Shown here in pieces: positions 11,575 through 22,124 of a DNA stretch of 64,000 bases. Source of the stretch: Piezodorus guildinii (lineage: Eukaryota; Arthropoda; Insecta; Hemiptera; Pentatomidae); contig CM041298.1 in the NCBI GenBank assembly GCA_023052935.1, positions 54,195,813 to 54,259,812 of the forward strand, in the 5' to 3' direction. The position numbers and the translations under genes were made by a program. The notes under the pieces are model-generated. The model was not told the DNA's origin. It worked only from the letters and a program-made list of their open reading frames with translations, and made no database searches. Every line of letters starts with the position of its first letter. Positions within the stretch are counted from its first letter, which is position 1.

Positions 11575-11790
11575 TCTGAACAAACTGTTAAAAAATTGTC
11601 AGTATGTATAGCGATATTTTGCCCCGTAATGCTGGTTTGTCGTTTATAAACCAAAAATTTTACTTTTGAAGAAGCAAGGCGCTCGGGTCGTCCTTCAACT
11701 GTTGATGATGGCCAAATTAAAAAAAAAATACTTGAAAGATTGCAACCTGTAAAATATCAATAGGTCTAATTGATTCAAACTATTTACAAG
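11575..11790 (+). pseudogene. Mariner-like transposase N-terminal fragment
   Basis: A short plus-strand frame reads FEEARRSGRPSTVDDGQIKK (near 11660-11730). This is the linker between the two helix-turn-helix parts of mariner/Tc1-type transposases (typical 'SGRP..VDD'). The upstream residues are interrupted by a stop, and the downstream catalytic domain is missing. It is a degraded fragment. Confidence 0.6.
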
Positions 11791-11844
11791 AATTTACAGT
11801 TCTTATTGAAATCACCAGTAAAAAACGCTACGAACATATTTCAG

Positions 11845-12115
11845 AACCCAATACATTTAGTTTTTTGGAAACATAAGTTTTAGATTAAATAATATAACAG
11901 TATAAAATTATCATGCAAAAAAAAAAAAATCAATTAAGTGCCCTATTCGTCACTTTATTTCATCTTCCAAAACTATATATGTTAGATTTTTTTTCTAAAA
12001 TCTTTTGCTTTCCTACTGTATATTATATCCTGTATTACTGTCCTTTATAAATATAAAAAAATCATACTAAAGTTTTTTGCTCATTTTTCCTTAAGTTAGT
12101 TATCAAATAGTTCAA
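11845..12115 (-). mobile_element. Family A fragment, reverse
   Basis: Shares GGAAACATAAGTTTTAGA, the 'gtcactttat..' middle and a diverged CTTTTGCTTTCCTACTGTAT with the copy at 9845-10210. Both ends are missing. Confidence 0.6.
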
Positions 12116-12204
12116 ATTATATATTTATTGGTTTTTAATCACAATGGCGGACTATAAGACGAAATGGGCTCTTGGTGTGATAACCTCAATACAAATCGGC
12201 TAAA

Positions 12205-12480
12205 CATAAGACTTTGTTTGTTTATTTATTTAATGTCCCTTTATACTGCTGTGGCTAAACGGACGATGCTACAGTGGGCGTCCTATCAAAGCTTAATTAG
12301 GTAGGGATCTTTAACGAGTACCAAACATCGCACAGTCTCGGGACACCTTTTAACGTCTCCTCGGAGGGACGGCATAACTAAGGATTTTTACTCCCATTAA
12401 AAAATCCTAGCGCCACCTGCGGGTTTGAACCCTTACTTGGCATAGGAGGTTGTTAGGCTAACCACCCAGCTACAAGTGAT
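12205..12480 (-). mobile_element. SINE-D copy, near full length
   Basis: On the minus strand it starts with GGATCACTTGTAGCTGGGTG (box-A-like TAGCTGGGTGG), then the box B region GGGTTCAAACCCGC, then TAGTTATGCCGTCC, GACGTTAAAAGGTG and a tail GACATTAAATAAATAAAC. This is a Pol III, tRNA-derived SINE of about 275 bp with a short AAAT-repeat tail. It lies head-to-head with the next entry. Confidence 0.85.
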
Positions 12481-12564
12481 CCAACAAATTGACTTAAATT
12501 ATCAAATCTATAATTCAATATTAAATTGTATAATTTAATTATAATTAACCCATTTAAGTCTTAT

Positions 12565-12850
12565 GTTTGGATCACCTTTAGCATGGTGCTTAGCATAAAA
12601 GCCTTCCTATGCCCAAAGGTCAAGGGTTCAAACCCGCAGGTGGTCGCTAGGATTTTTTAATGGGAGTAAAAATCCTTAGTTATGCGTCCGTTCGGAGGAG
12701 GACGTTAAAAGTGGTCCCGAGACTGTGCGATGTTGGTACTCGTTTAAAGATCCCTATCCTAATAAAACCTGGATAGGTGGACTTACACTGTAGCATCGTC
12801 CGATTAGCCATAGTAGCATAAGTGACGTTAAATAAATAAGCAATAAACAA
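12565..12850 (+). mobile_element. SINE-D copy, opposite orientation
   Basis: Head GGATCACCTTTAGCATGGTG, box B GGGTTCAAACCCGC at about 12627-12640, AATCCTTAGTTATGCGTCCG in the middle, and tail GACGTTAAATAAATAAGC. Together with the previous copy it makes an inverted pair with about 80 bp between the heads, able to fold into a long hairpin if transcribed. Confidence 0.85.
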
Positions 12851-13960
12851 GCAAGTCAATTTTTATTTTATTAAATATATGGGGTATTGTTTTTTTTTTC
12901 TGTTGCATAAGTAAAGGAATATATGAATGGTCAATATAAAAATATTTGGGGCAGTAATCAAAGATATGATTGTCTAAAGAAAAATGTACAAATTACAATG
13001 CTGTGTGAGGCCCTCCCAAAAGGTAGAAATTAAGAAATGTTTTCTCAATAATTCATGTAGAAGGAAGCGAAAGTAATATATTTTTTAAAAGTGCACACAT
13101 TTAAAAAAATAATTTATAAACATTGTGAAAAACCAAGGCTTTCCTACAAAATATATTCGTCCAGGAACAAATTATGGAGATTATTTTGTTTCCCGTATTG
13201 TTTCTGGAATTGGATTGTTTCTTATGTAAATCAACGTCTCTGTTAGATTATAATTTTTTTATTTATTATTTATTTATATTTATATTTATTGATCAAATTT
13301 GTATTATTAAAAAAAAAAGCTAAAAAAGGAAAACCGTTCCTGAATGTCAATGAAGGAGTTATCGCCTGTTCATCTCAGTGAAAAATTCATTCATATAAGT
13401 TTAATTCATGTAACTTTTCATCCTCGTTGCATGCTCGTGTTCACAATTACCCATTAAAGTTATTAGGCATGTAACCGAGATAGGATTATTTTACCCGAGG
13501 TTTGCTTAGTTTCACGATAGAAGGGAAATCATTTTACTTCCTCAACAAGTTAGAACAAATTAAATCGTGATGTTGAGGAAAGTGTACAGTTTTAATTTTT
13601 TTTTTTTTTTTTTTTTTGCCGTGTAAAGCAGTTTTCTTATTCAACGAGGAAACTAAAATAAATGATTGCTGAGATAATTGCCTAACTACAGTAAGCCTTC
13701 AATGCTCATTAATTTTGTTCGAAATTCAAAATTTATATTTTATTCTACATGTTACTCCTTGACAGATTAACAGAAATATCCTTAAAATGTATCTAGATAC
13801 AGTAAAAGGAAATTATTCAGAAACTATTTGGACAAAACATGTAACTAAATTGGGGTTATGGAAAAATAAAAAAATAATATAACTGTTGACATTGTTTTGT
13901 ATTATCACATTTTGAATAAAATGTTAAATTATTTTTTTTGAATTGTATAGCTTAATTTGT
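12851..13960. other. AT-rich DNA, no feature recognised
   Basis: A less AT-rich stretch at 13330-13560 may be unique host DNA. There are poly-T/A runs near 13590 and 14140. No gene recognised. Confidence 0.4.
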
Positions 13961-13967
13961 GCCATCA

Positions 13968-13992
13968 CTGACTCAATAGGACGAAACGTCTA
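13968..13992 (+). other. Degenerate hammerhead-like motif
   Basis: CTGACTCAATAGGACGAAAC followed by GTCT resembles the stem II and GAAAC part of hammerhead ribozymes with several core bases missing. It cannot be active as it stands. Possibly the remnant of a Penelope terminal repeat or a related retroelement. Confidence 0.25.
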
Positions 13993-14226
13993 TAATTAAA
14001 AATTACAGTTATTGCTTAGAGTAAATATCACATAGGGAGTCTCAATATGAAAATTACAATAGTTTTATTATTTTAATTTTGTCAAAAAAGAAATATAATT
14101 AAAACATATCTTCTACAAATTCAAGTTATTCTGTTCCAAAAAAAAAAAAAAAAAAAAAGTTAACTTTGAATGATCAACACACACAAATATATAAGTAAAA
14201 ATATATAAATATTTCCATAAATAATT

Positions 14227-14235
14227 AATATATAT

Positions 14236-14308
<73 letters not shown>
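14227..14308. repeat. (TA)n microsatellite
   Basis: About 80 bp of TA, broken once. Similar tracts lie at 14624-14673 and 15217-15248. Confidence 0.95.
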
Positions 14309-14311
<3 letters not shown>

Positions 14312-14621
14312 ATTATTTCAGATATCTATGGGAGGGATCTCTACTCTGACCAGATTAACATTAGATAAAAAATTAAATTTTCTTTTTTATATTTATCATT
14401 AATAAGACCAAAAAATAGGTACTTTGTATATTCTAGAGGTTATAATTGAGATCTTTAGAAGTTCCGAATTTGTTTTATATTACTAGATTTGACCAAACGT
14501 AGTCAAATATCATAATACAGAATTTAATTGTTGAAATTATTAATATTTGTTTATTTTTATCTGATTGGTTATTCGCTAATAATTTAAGTTGTATAAACAA
14601 AACTTGTCAAATGTATTGTTT

Positions 14622-14623
<2 letters not shown>

Positions 14624-14673
<50 letters not shown>
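14624..14673. repeat. (TA)n microsatellite
   Basis: About 50 bp of uninterrupted TA. Confidence 0.95.
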
Positions 14674-14677
<4 letters not shown>

Positions 14678-14689
14678 GATTTTGTTTGT

Positions 14690-14955
14690 TTTGTGTTTAT
14701 TTATTTAATGTTACTTTATACTACTTTGACTTACCGGACGATGCTACAACCTAAATTTTGCCAATACATACTTAATTCGAATAAGGATCTTCAATGAGAC
14801 ATTGACAAGCCCATGCTAATGACCATAATTTTACGTTCCATCCGTAGGACGGTAATACCGTTAAAAATGTTTAATAAGTTCTAAAAAATCATAGGTCTAT
14901 CTGCCGGGTTTGAACCCACAACCTTGAGCATAGAGCAAAGCACCAGACCACGGGT
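14690..14955 (-). mobile_element. SINE-D copy, diverged
   Basis: The plus strand begins TTTATTTATTTAATGTTACT (reverse of the tail), has CGGACGATGCTACA, and ends with GCCGGGTTTGAACCCACAAC (reverse of box B). The tRNA-like head is only partly readable. Confidence 0.75.
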
Positions 14956-15208
14956 AATAAAATGGACGTTGTAGTAAAAAAAAAAAAAAAAAAATGAAAT
15001 CTCTATTTTTACTTTTTCTATATGCCTATTATAAATTTGTGCACATACTTCCAAGGATTCAATAGTAAATTTATTAATCCATTCTATCACGTTTCTTAGT
15101 CCTCCAGGTAAAAATTTAGAAGTATAATGTTCATTTCGTTTAACATTAATAATTAGTACCTATATAACTATATAAATTGATAACTATAAAAAATCTAATG
15201 TTAATAAA

Positions 15209-15249
<41 letters not shown>

Positions 15250-15253
<4 letters not shown>

Positions 15254-15408
15254 CGCACTGGCCACCTTTTAACGTCCCCACCGAAGGACGGCATAACTAA
15301 GGATTTTTTACTGCCATTAAGAAATCCTAGGACCACCTGCGGGTTTGAACCCGTTACCTTTGGCATAGGAGGCTGCTATGCCAGCCATCCAGCTACAAGT
15401 GATCTCCC
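15250..15408 (-). mobile_element. SINE-D copy, 3' part missing
   Basis: Best preserved head of the family. The minus strand reads ATCACTTGTAGCTGGATGGC, then a run with CTCCTATGCC, and the box B GGGTTCAAACCCGC, then GGTGGTCCTAGG. The tail side is cut at a (TA)n tract (15217-15248). Confidence 0.85.
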
Positions 15409-15409
15409 T

Positions 15410-16190
15410 AAAGTGTGGTAGATTTTATTATTTATGAATAACTCAAATATTAATAAGCAATTAAATATAATACCCCAATTCTAAAAGTTTGCATAAGGAA
15501 ACCCATTGAATGATGTATTTTTTTAGGGATTTAGCTATCGAATTTTTATATATTAATAGCTAATAAGACGGAAAGGACAGTAAAAAGTAAGAATTTTAAC
15601 GACACTAAAGGACTCTGTTAATGAAGTCCTTTAGGTTGCCGACAGAGAACCGATGATAGCTGGTACTACCTGCTCTTAGTATAAAAAAACAAAAAAACAT
15701 CCACAGCCTCCCTAATCCAACCTTTATGACAGGAGCTATAAAACGGGATGTCACAGGACTCTCAGACACTCCGAGAGGACTTTTAATAAGCGATGGCTCG
15801 GAGGATGTTCGAGGAAGAAGGAACAAAAAGGAGATGGCTGTCAACTCGGAGGATCGCCTGTCTCGTCTCCTCTCATGGCATGCCACTTAGTGGGATATCG
15901 TTTTGAATATATCACACTTCTGTCGGTTGGGATGCCATAAAACAAATATGAGAGTATGTGCTGTGGGGTCCGTACGAACGCGTTTGTACTTGTCATTTTT
16001 ATGCCACTTTCCAATATCATTCAAATAAAAGGCTTTAAAAAAAAAAAAAAAAATCGATTGGTATATATGTGGCACGTTTAGCTCAGAAATGTAAAGTCCT
16101 AGGATACTAAAATTACACATTTGAGATGACTTCGTGTATTCCTATATCCTATCACATCAACATTTTAACAGCAAACCTTAATTTATTTTG
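15410..16190. other. Unassigned DNA with two orphan open frames
   Basis: Minus-strand frames at 15605-15886 (93 codons) and 15887-16120 (77 codons) show no recognisable domain. Composition in 15600-15890 is GC-richer than the flanks. It may be host DNA or an unrecognised element. Confidence 0.3.
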
Positions 16191-16194
16191 ATTA

Positions 16195-16300
16195 TTGCTC
16201 CATTGTTCTGACACCCTCCTTCAAACACCCTGAGGAAGGCCTATAATTTAGGTCGAAACGTCGGCACCAGTCTGTTAAGTTTTTCTTTATTGTGTGATCT
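16195..16300 (+). mobile_element. Penelope-type terminal fragment with hammerhead-like motif
   Basis: At 16228-16264 the sequence reads CCCTGAGGAAGGCC, a 9-nt loop, GGTCGAAACGTCGG. This is the CTGANGA / stem II / GAAAC arrangement found in termini of Penelope-like elements, with G in place of U in the first core box. No reverse transcriptase is attached. Confidence 0.5.
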
Positions 16301-16384
16301 TTTGACTGCACCCTGAACTAACTTCTCTCACTTACTCACACAGTTAACCATTCTTACTTCACCTTTATTTATTTATTATAAACG

Positions 16385-18610
16385 AGAAATTTAATTTACC
16401 ATCAACAAAAGCCTCCGACTATCTTAATTTATATTTTCCATTCAGTCTTCTTTCTTTGCTCTCTAAATTATTCGAAAAAATACTTCTTCATCGTCTCGAT
16501 TCTCTTGAAATATTTAAATTTATACTTTTTTTTTCGAAATTAATATTTATTGAGTTATAATAAAATTCGTTTCGATATGAAAAATATCAATAATGATGTG
16601 AGACCAAATTCATACAAGGTACAAATTCAAAAAGGCAAAGGTAAAGTTAAATTACATAAAAATAGAAAATAAATAAATATATATAATAACAAACAATAAA
16701 CAGCCTATAATTGAAATAAATATAAGTTATAAATACAAATGAACACCTTACTTACAATCATACCTACGTACCGTATTCACAATCAGCTAAAGGAACCTCG
16801 GACTTCTTCTCCCTTGTGGAGGGGAAAGCAGAATCGAAGAGATCCCAGCGCCTCTCTCTCAGCCTCGTCACTAGTGTAAGCTGAGCGAGGGAGCCATAGC
16901 CACATAGAGCATATGATAAGAGGATCTGACCAGTGTCTCGGGTCCACTGCTGTTTCGATCTTCGAGGAGGGCTGTTATGGTTGGATGGAGCTGGATAGAG
17001 ATTATGCTAGAGGGTTAGGATGATGAATGAGGTTCTGGTGGAATTTGAAAATTTATATGGTACCAGGTCTAAAATAAATTGAATATTAAGGTCGTGGTGT
17101 GAGGGACAGTTCGTAACATATTAAAGAGCATTAACTATTGTTCGGAGAATTTTGGAATTTATAACTAATCATCAATTTGGTTTTCGAAAACATCTTTCAT
17201 CTGTACAGCGATGTCCCCGGTTAGTTGATTTAATTTCTAGTTCATTTGAACCAAATATTATAGTCTAGAGGCTTTTTTGAGAATATTCAGGCTTTTAATA
17301 AGGTATGAATGATCTGTACTCCCAACAGGAAATCTAGACAGGTGTACCTCAGGGAAGTGTTCTAGGGCCAATATTATTTAACATTCATATGCAAGACCAC
17401 ACTAAGATGGAACCCTATCAGCTACTATTACTGATAATACAGCTATCCTGTGTTCAGCCAAAAGTCATCTTCAACCGACGTTCACTCTTAATACTCTTTC
17501 ATTGACAATTCTGCTAGGGCTATTAGATGGAGTATTAAAATAAATGATTCCAAGTGAGTTAATGTTGTATTCAGAATACTTTATTATTATAACTTTTTAT
17601 GGAGTTATATTATACAATCGGCTACATTAAGGATCTGTAGATATTAGAGCTTTATACAATACTGGAGCATAAAATTACCAAGACGACTCGGTCACATGTA
17701 AAAGACATGCCTTGGTCGGTAGTTCACTGAGGGCGGTCATATAATGTAAATTGTCGGACCCCGACTCACAAAAAGTGTCGGGCTAAAGTTCACAAGAAAC
17801 ATCTGGAACAAGAAATGTTGTCTTGGAATTTCACGGGATGGTGTGACAGCATGTGTCGGCTTCATTTGTGTGCCTTCTAATGGTGCGTACTTACGCATAA
17901 ATAGCCAATGTGTGTGTCCACTGAAAGTTCCCAATAAGGAATGAGTAGTAAACAGTAGTTTAGATGAGGAAAGATACATTGTACTGTGGTTAAAAAAACG
18001 TTTGTCGGCAAGCATAAATCTTCAGGAATAAATTTTATATGATACTGTATAAGTGGTTTAATGAATAAGTGTCTATTTAATCTTGAGTCTACACCCAAAT
18101 TAATTGTAACTGGTTTACTAAATCTTGACAACAAATAAAGTACCATATCAATATAAATTCGGTCCCGATACCTTTTTAAAATTCCGTACAGTCCTTAGCC
18201 TTAACTTTAGACAAAACTCTTTCACTCACTGAACATGCCAATAGAAACATTTATTATGTGAAAAAATAATATTTTAAATTTTTCCATACTTCAACAAAAA
18301 ATCCGATTTGAGTCCTCATAAAAAATTAATAATATATAAACCAGTTATCCACCCACTGATTACATATTCCTCGCCAGTCTGGAGTTCAACCTGCTTGAGT
18401 AATTACCAAATACTGGATAGAATACTAATGTTATCAATACGAATAATTAACAAATTAATCACTGCTATACTAAAATACCCTCTGTGCTTCAAGACTTGCA
18501 GTTTTCTAATATTCAACAATATGTTTCTTACTTCAGTAAAACACCAGCCTCCGAAAATCCATAAATAAAAGAAATCAGTATTTACAATAGATATTCCCAC
18601 AAACGCTGCA
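16385..18610 (+). pseudogene. Old Jockey-type LINE reverse transcriptase, split by insertion
   Basis: Reverse transcriptase of a non-LTR retrotransposon, now full of stops. Readable blocks in order: FSLLSLLSKLFEKILLHRLD (16440-16500), NHQFGFRKHLSSVQ (from about 17167), GVPQGSVLGPILFNIH (motif B, about 17340), LTLDKTLSLTEHANRN (about 18205) and KLIIYKPVIHPLITYSSPVW (about 18322). Motif C (the FADD box) is not readable. A reverse-oriented LINE (16525-17155) sits between the first two blocks. It is flanked by an 8-bp duplication AATTTATA, and the reading frame continues exactly across the site when the insert is ignored. A further unidentified stretch lies at 17620-18140. This is one of the oldest LINE copies in the window. 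Confidence 0.8.
16525..17155 (-). mobile_element. J1 LINE, 5'-truncated, nested
   Basis: The 3' end of the J1 family (full model at 30.9-34.0 kb) inserted in reverse: plus-strand T-run at 16525-16534, then 3' UTR landmarks such as CCTCCACAAGGGAG (reverse) and the last codons of ORF2. The flanking 8-bp repeat AATTTATA at 16517-16524 and 17156-17163 is the target duplication. Confidence 0.85.
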
Positions 18611-18848
18611 CTCATAAAATGTCAAATCTTGTGTTCTTAAGTTACTTCATTTTAAAAATTTTATAATTTCAGTATACATGATAGTTGCAAGTGCACAGCA
18701 ACAAATGGTTGAGATAATGAATATGTGATAATGAAAAGATAAATTTTAACAGAATTATTCATTTCTATGAGCTTAATATGAATAATACTACAATAGTAAT
18801 TGACCTATATTGGGATACAATATGGAAATAAATATATTATTTGAAAAT

Positions 18849-18881
18849 CTGAAGATGAGGCATAAGATACCTCGAAACGTA
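18849..18881 (+). other. Hammerhead-like motif (degenerate)
   Basis: CTGAAGATGAGG, a 9-nt loop, CCTCGAAACGTA: four-base-pair stem II and a GAAAC box, but three extra bases in the first core box. Followed by a (AAAT)n-like tail at about 18911. Likely a Penelope terminal relic. Confidence 0.4.
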
Positions 18882-18899
18882 ATGTAATAATCATGTTTG

Positions 18900-19042
18900 A
18901 TATGTTATGATAAATAAATATATAAACAAGTTAGAAAGAGACTGTTCCGAATAATATATTCATAACTTAAATTACTCTTCTATAATAGTAATTGATATAA
19001 AATAGTCATAATTTATAATTTCAATTATTTTAACCGTTTTTC

Positions 19043-19073
<31 letters not shown>

Positions 19074-19621
19074 AAATAGTAAGGATTTCTCATCCGAAAT
19101 CGTTTGTAAATATGTAAAAAAAGGTTTATTTTCATTCTTCTATAATAGGTGGGCTGTTGATAGAATATATCCCGTATACAGATATTAGATTTACATAAAA
19201 ATATAAATTTAAACAGTGCCTTTAATAACTTAATTTATTGCGACGAAAAATGTATAATATTTTGATTGGTCCAGAAATACATAACAGTTGATGGCGTCAT
19301 GTCATGCATATTTCAAAAATTCGAATCAGTAAATTTTTAAAATAATTTAAATAAAGTAGTTATTCCTCTTAACTAGATCAAAGCGTTTATGAGATTTGAA
19401 CTTAAAAGATTTCTTCTTCAATTCGAAAAAGTGAAGATTATTATGAGAAGAATCATTAAAAATGTTTATACAGATATCGAAAAAACTTTTACTAATTATT
19501 TTATTTCAGTATCAATTCGATTATGGAGCTCTCTCTTATTAGAAACTATAGCATATCTATTAATTAAAATTATTATCTTTATGGTCGAAACTATTAACAG
19601 CTCATTGAAATCTGAAAATAT

Positions 19622-19664
<43 letters not shown>

Positions 19665-19976
19665 TTTTTTTACAAATATTTAGTGCCACTTGTTTATTGC
19701 GTATAATTGACATGTTTCTTTTTTGTAACTGTACCAAAGATTTTGAGTTCAAAATGCAAGTTGCAATATTCTATTGTTAAATAAATTTATATTGCGTTAT
19801 CCTCCATCACTTTATATTATACTTGATAATTCTCGAAGCAACGAATTCAAGGAATGTATGTGGTCAAGACCAGTTTTATACATATATTTGTTATTATTTA
19901 TTTTATGTAAACTTTCTTTTTTTCTACACTTTATTCATACCTAATTAAGAGTTGGTTCTATGCTCCTACATGTAAG
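18900..19976. other. AT-rich DNA with T39 tract, no gene
   Basis: Includes an uninterrupted run of 39 T at 19624-19662, which produces a false 105-codon frame, and a shorter A-run near 19046. Nothing else recognised. Confidence 0.5.
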
Positions 19977-20014
19977 CCCTGTTGAAGACCATAACGTGGG
20001 TCGAAACGTTGGTC
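19977..20014 (+). other. Hammerhead-like motif in Penelope-type terminus
   Basis: CCCTGTTGAAGACC, a loop, GGGTCGAAACGTTGGTC: four-base-pair stem II, GAAAC, and a two-base-pair stem III (AC/GT) over GTTG ending in the usual cleavage base C. The first core box is CTGTTGA, one base from CTGATGA. No coding region attached. Confidence 0.5.
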
Positions 20015-20109
20015 TATTAAATAGTTTAATCACTATTTTGTAATTATTTTGACCGCTACTCGAAGCATCTTATCCTTTATATCTTATTTATTTATTTTAT
20101 TTTAAATAT

Positions 20110-20520
20110 ATGTAATGACTGGTTTATTTTTTGTAGCCTTTCAGTGTATTACTCCTTAGCTCAATCCATTCATACATAGGGATTACCGCTTAAGGAAGTT
20201 CTCCGAAATATACAATCAAACCTTTAAAAGTTTCGCAAAAAACGATGATAAAAATAATTTTGAGCGAAAACAGAAGAATCAACACAAAATTATTATTTGA
20301 AGAATTTCAAGATCTGAATATTAGGCAATTGTTTATCCAGTGTTCGTCTCTCTATATTCTCAATTATGGATTTTTACCGGAGCTAAAATGTAAATGCATT
20401 ACAAGAAGTAATAAAGAAACTAATTTTGATATGTCATTAATTAAAACATCTCATTATTATAAACATTCTTATAATGTTGGTATTAGATCTATTTTTACTT
20501 GTAAAATTAATATTTGAAAA
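20110..20520 (+). pseudogene. Possible LINE C-terminal fragment
   Basis: A 90-codon open frame (20245-20517) reads like the tail of some non-LTR polymerases. After a helix with NIRQLFIQCSSLYIL comes TRSNKETNFDMSLIKTS and a Y-rich stretch ending GIRSIF. This order of an alpha-helix, a 'TR.K.N' box and a hydrophobic 'GxxxxN'-type end is seen in several LINE families. The similarity is weak; it may be unrelated. Confidence 0.35.
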
Positions 20521-21359
20521 TTTTTCAGTTTGGTTGCTCTTAAAAAACCGGAAGTTCCGGTTTTCTTGCGTTCTAGTAATTTGTAATTTTTTCTTCTCGA
20601 TAATATATACACACATACACATAAATACCATTATATATCCGTATTTTTTGTTTTTAGGAACAATTATAAATGACATAGTTATATGTGTATAATATGTTGT
20701 AATAGTTTGAAAATAAATTTTGGAGGTATAAAAAAAAAAACATAAAAAAAAATTAGGAACAATTATACTTCTTTTTACATTTATATTTCTTTTTATAATT
20801 ATTTATTTAAAAAAATAATTGAGAGTAACAAAAATAAAAAAAATATTTTTCAATTTCTTCTAATATAAATACAGTTCTTTCACTTTTTCTAATAATTATA
20901 AATATACACTACTACTACCTTCAAGGACAAGTTCATCGTACTGAAGGCAGGCTTTACCACCCTTTAGTGTTGAAGATATATTTCAAAATAAATCTGTATA
21001 TTTGTAAAACGTAATAACTGTGTCGTTGGTGTTCTCCCTTTACTTTTGAGCCGAGAGTAATCCGTAAATTGCAGTTATTGTTAGGAGTGTTTGTCAAGAA
21101 GGTGTTACTCATTTTAGGAAAAAATAATTAGTTGTAATTATATTAATGAAATGAAAGATAATTTTTATTGTTTAATTAATTAATAATCCTAGGAATAATA
21201 TACAGTGAACAGAAAAGGTCCAATTTGTCTGATTTGATATATAATTATTTAGTAAATTAAATTATATAACTTTAATATGAATTAAATATACAAAAAAAAT
21301 AAACAAACAACAAAAAACAGATAACAACATCAAAAGAGTTAAGTATTATCAAAGTCTAG
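20521..21359. other. AT-rich DNA; one small dispersed repeat
   Basis: The segment at about 21205-21290 (AACAGAAAAGGTCCAATTTG and following) resembles the reverse complement of 6465-6560, so it is a low-copy dispersed repeat. No gene. Confidence 0.4.
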
Positions 21360-21364
21360 ATTTA

Positions 21365-21720
21365 TCTATCTTGATATGTGCGGAAGATTGATTTCTGAAG
21401 AGGTAGTTTAATAATTGGTGTTTGAATGAGGTTAGGGATGACACTTTTCGGAGGGTGATGGGTAAAGACTGCCAAAGTATGGTAGCACGGATGATGAAGG
21501 ACTTTTCATAGGAGATGCAGTTCTATGAGAGTGTAGTTATAGATCGATGGTTGAGATCTTGTATTAAGGGTGTGCTCGGAATAGCGCGGAGTAAGAAGGT
21601 CAAAGATACAGCAAGGTTTTCTGGCTCGTAAGAACAGGAATAGGCAGATGCCCGGTAGGTATTTTCTTCGGGATTCGGAAAAGAGCCACCTTTGACCAGA
21701 ATACCAATGAAAGACGTATG
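21365..21720 (-). pseudogene. CR1/L2-like LINE C-terminal fragment
   Basis: The minus strand gives SFIIRATILWQSLPITLRK and SLTSFKHQLLNYLF, clearly related to FIVRSTTLWNSLPTHIRH and SLPSFKSQLFQYLL in the LINE at 62.2-62.9 kb. The preceding NTRSQPSIYNYTL matches its TRSLHSDLYIPTHR region. This is the last segment of the polymerase ORF; upstream parts are missing. Confidence 0.6.
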
Positions 21721-22124
21721 ATGACAAAAGCTTCAGTAATCGGAACGTTATTAGGTTGACTATTTTATTTGCTTATCATTGGTAACCAACCCCCAAGACT
21801 CGTTTGATTTTGCTTGGGAGTGGACATGATTGAACGCAACTCAATATGTTCCTTCATTAGGAAGAAAAGGCGGATGAAGTCCTTGAAGATGTAAAGAACA
21901 TTGCGGTCCGAAGGCTACGGTCCAAGAACTGCTTTCCTCTCGGCCATTGTGACCAAGCCGGCGTGGCATCTCTCCTCCAATTAGTCAGATTACATTATGT
22001 ACAGGAGCGTTAACCTCTCTCTTTCTTTCACAGTACCCTCTCTTACTTCATTGTGGGTTTCGTGAAGTATTAAGAGCAAAAAGTAAAAAATAATAAAACG
22101 AAGCTGATGCAAATTTTTGAAATC

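Noticed and set aside
12205..15408. Several box-B motifs considered as tRNA genes
   Set aside because: They lie in SINE-D copies with a shared 3' body and tail; no complete cloverleaf or terminator.
15605..16120. Two orphan frames of 93 and 77 codons
   Set aside because: No recognisable protein features; one contains a poly-Phe run from poly-A/T.
19389..19706. 105-codon frame
   Set aside because: Ends in a poly-Phe run from T39; no recognisable content.
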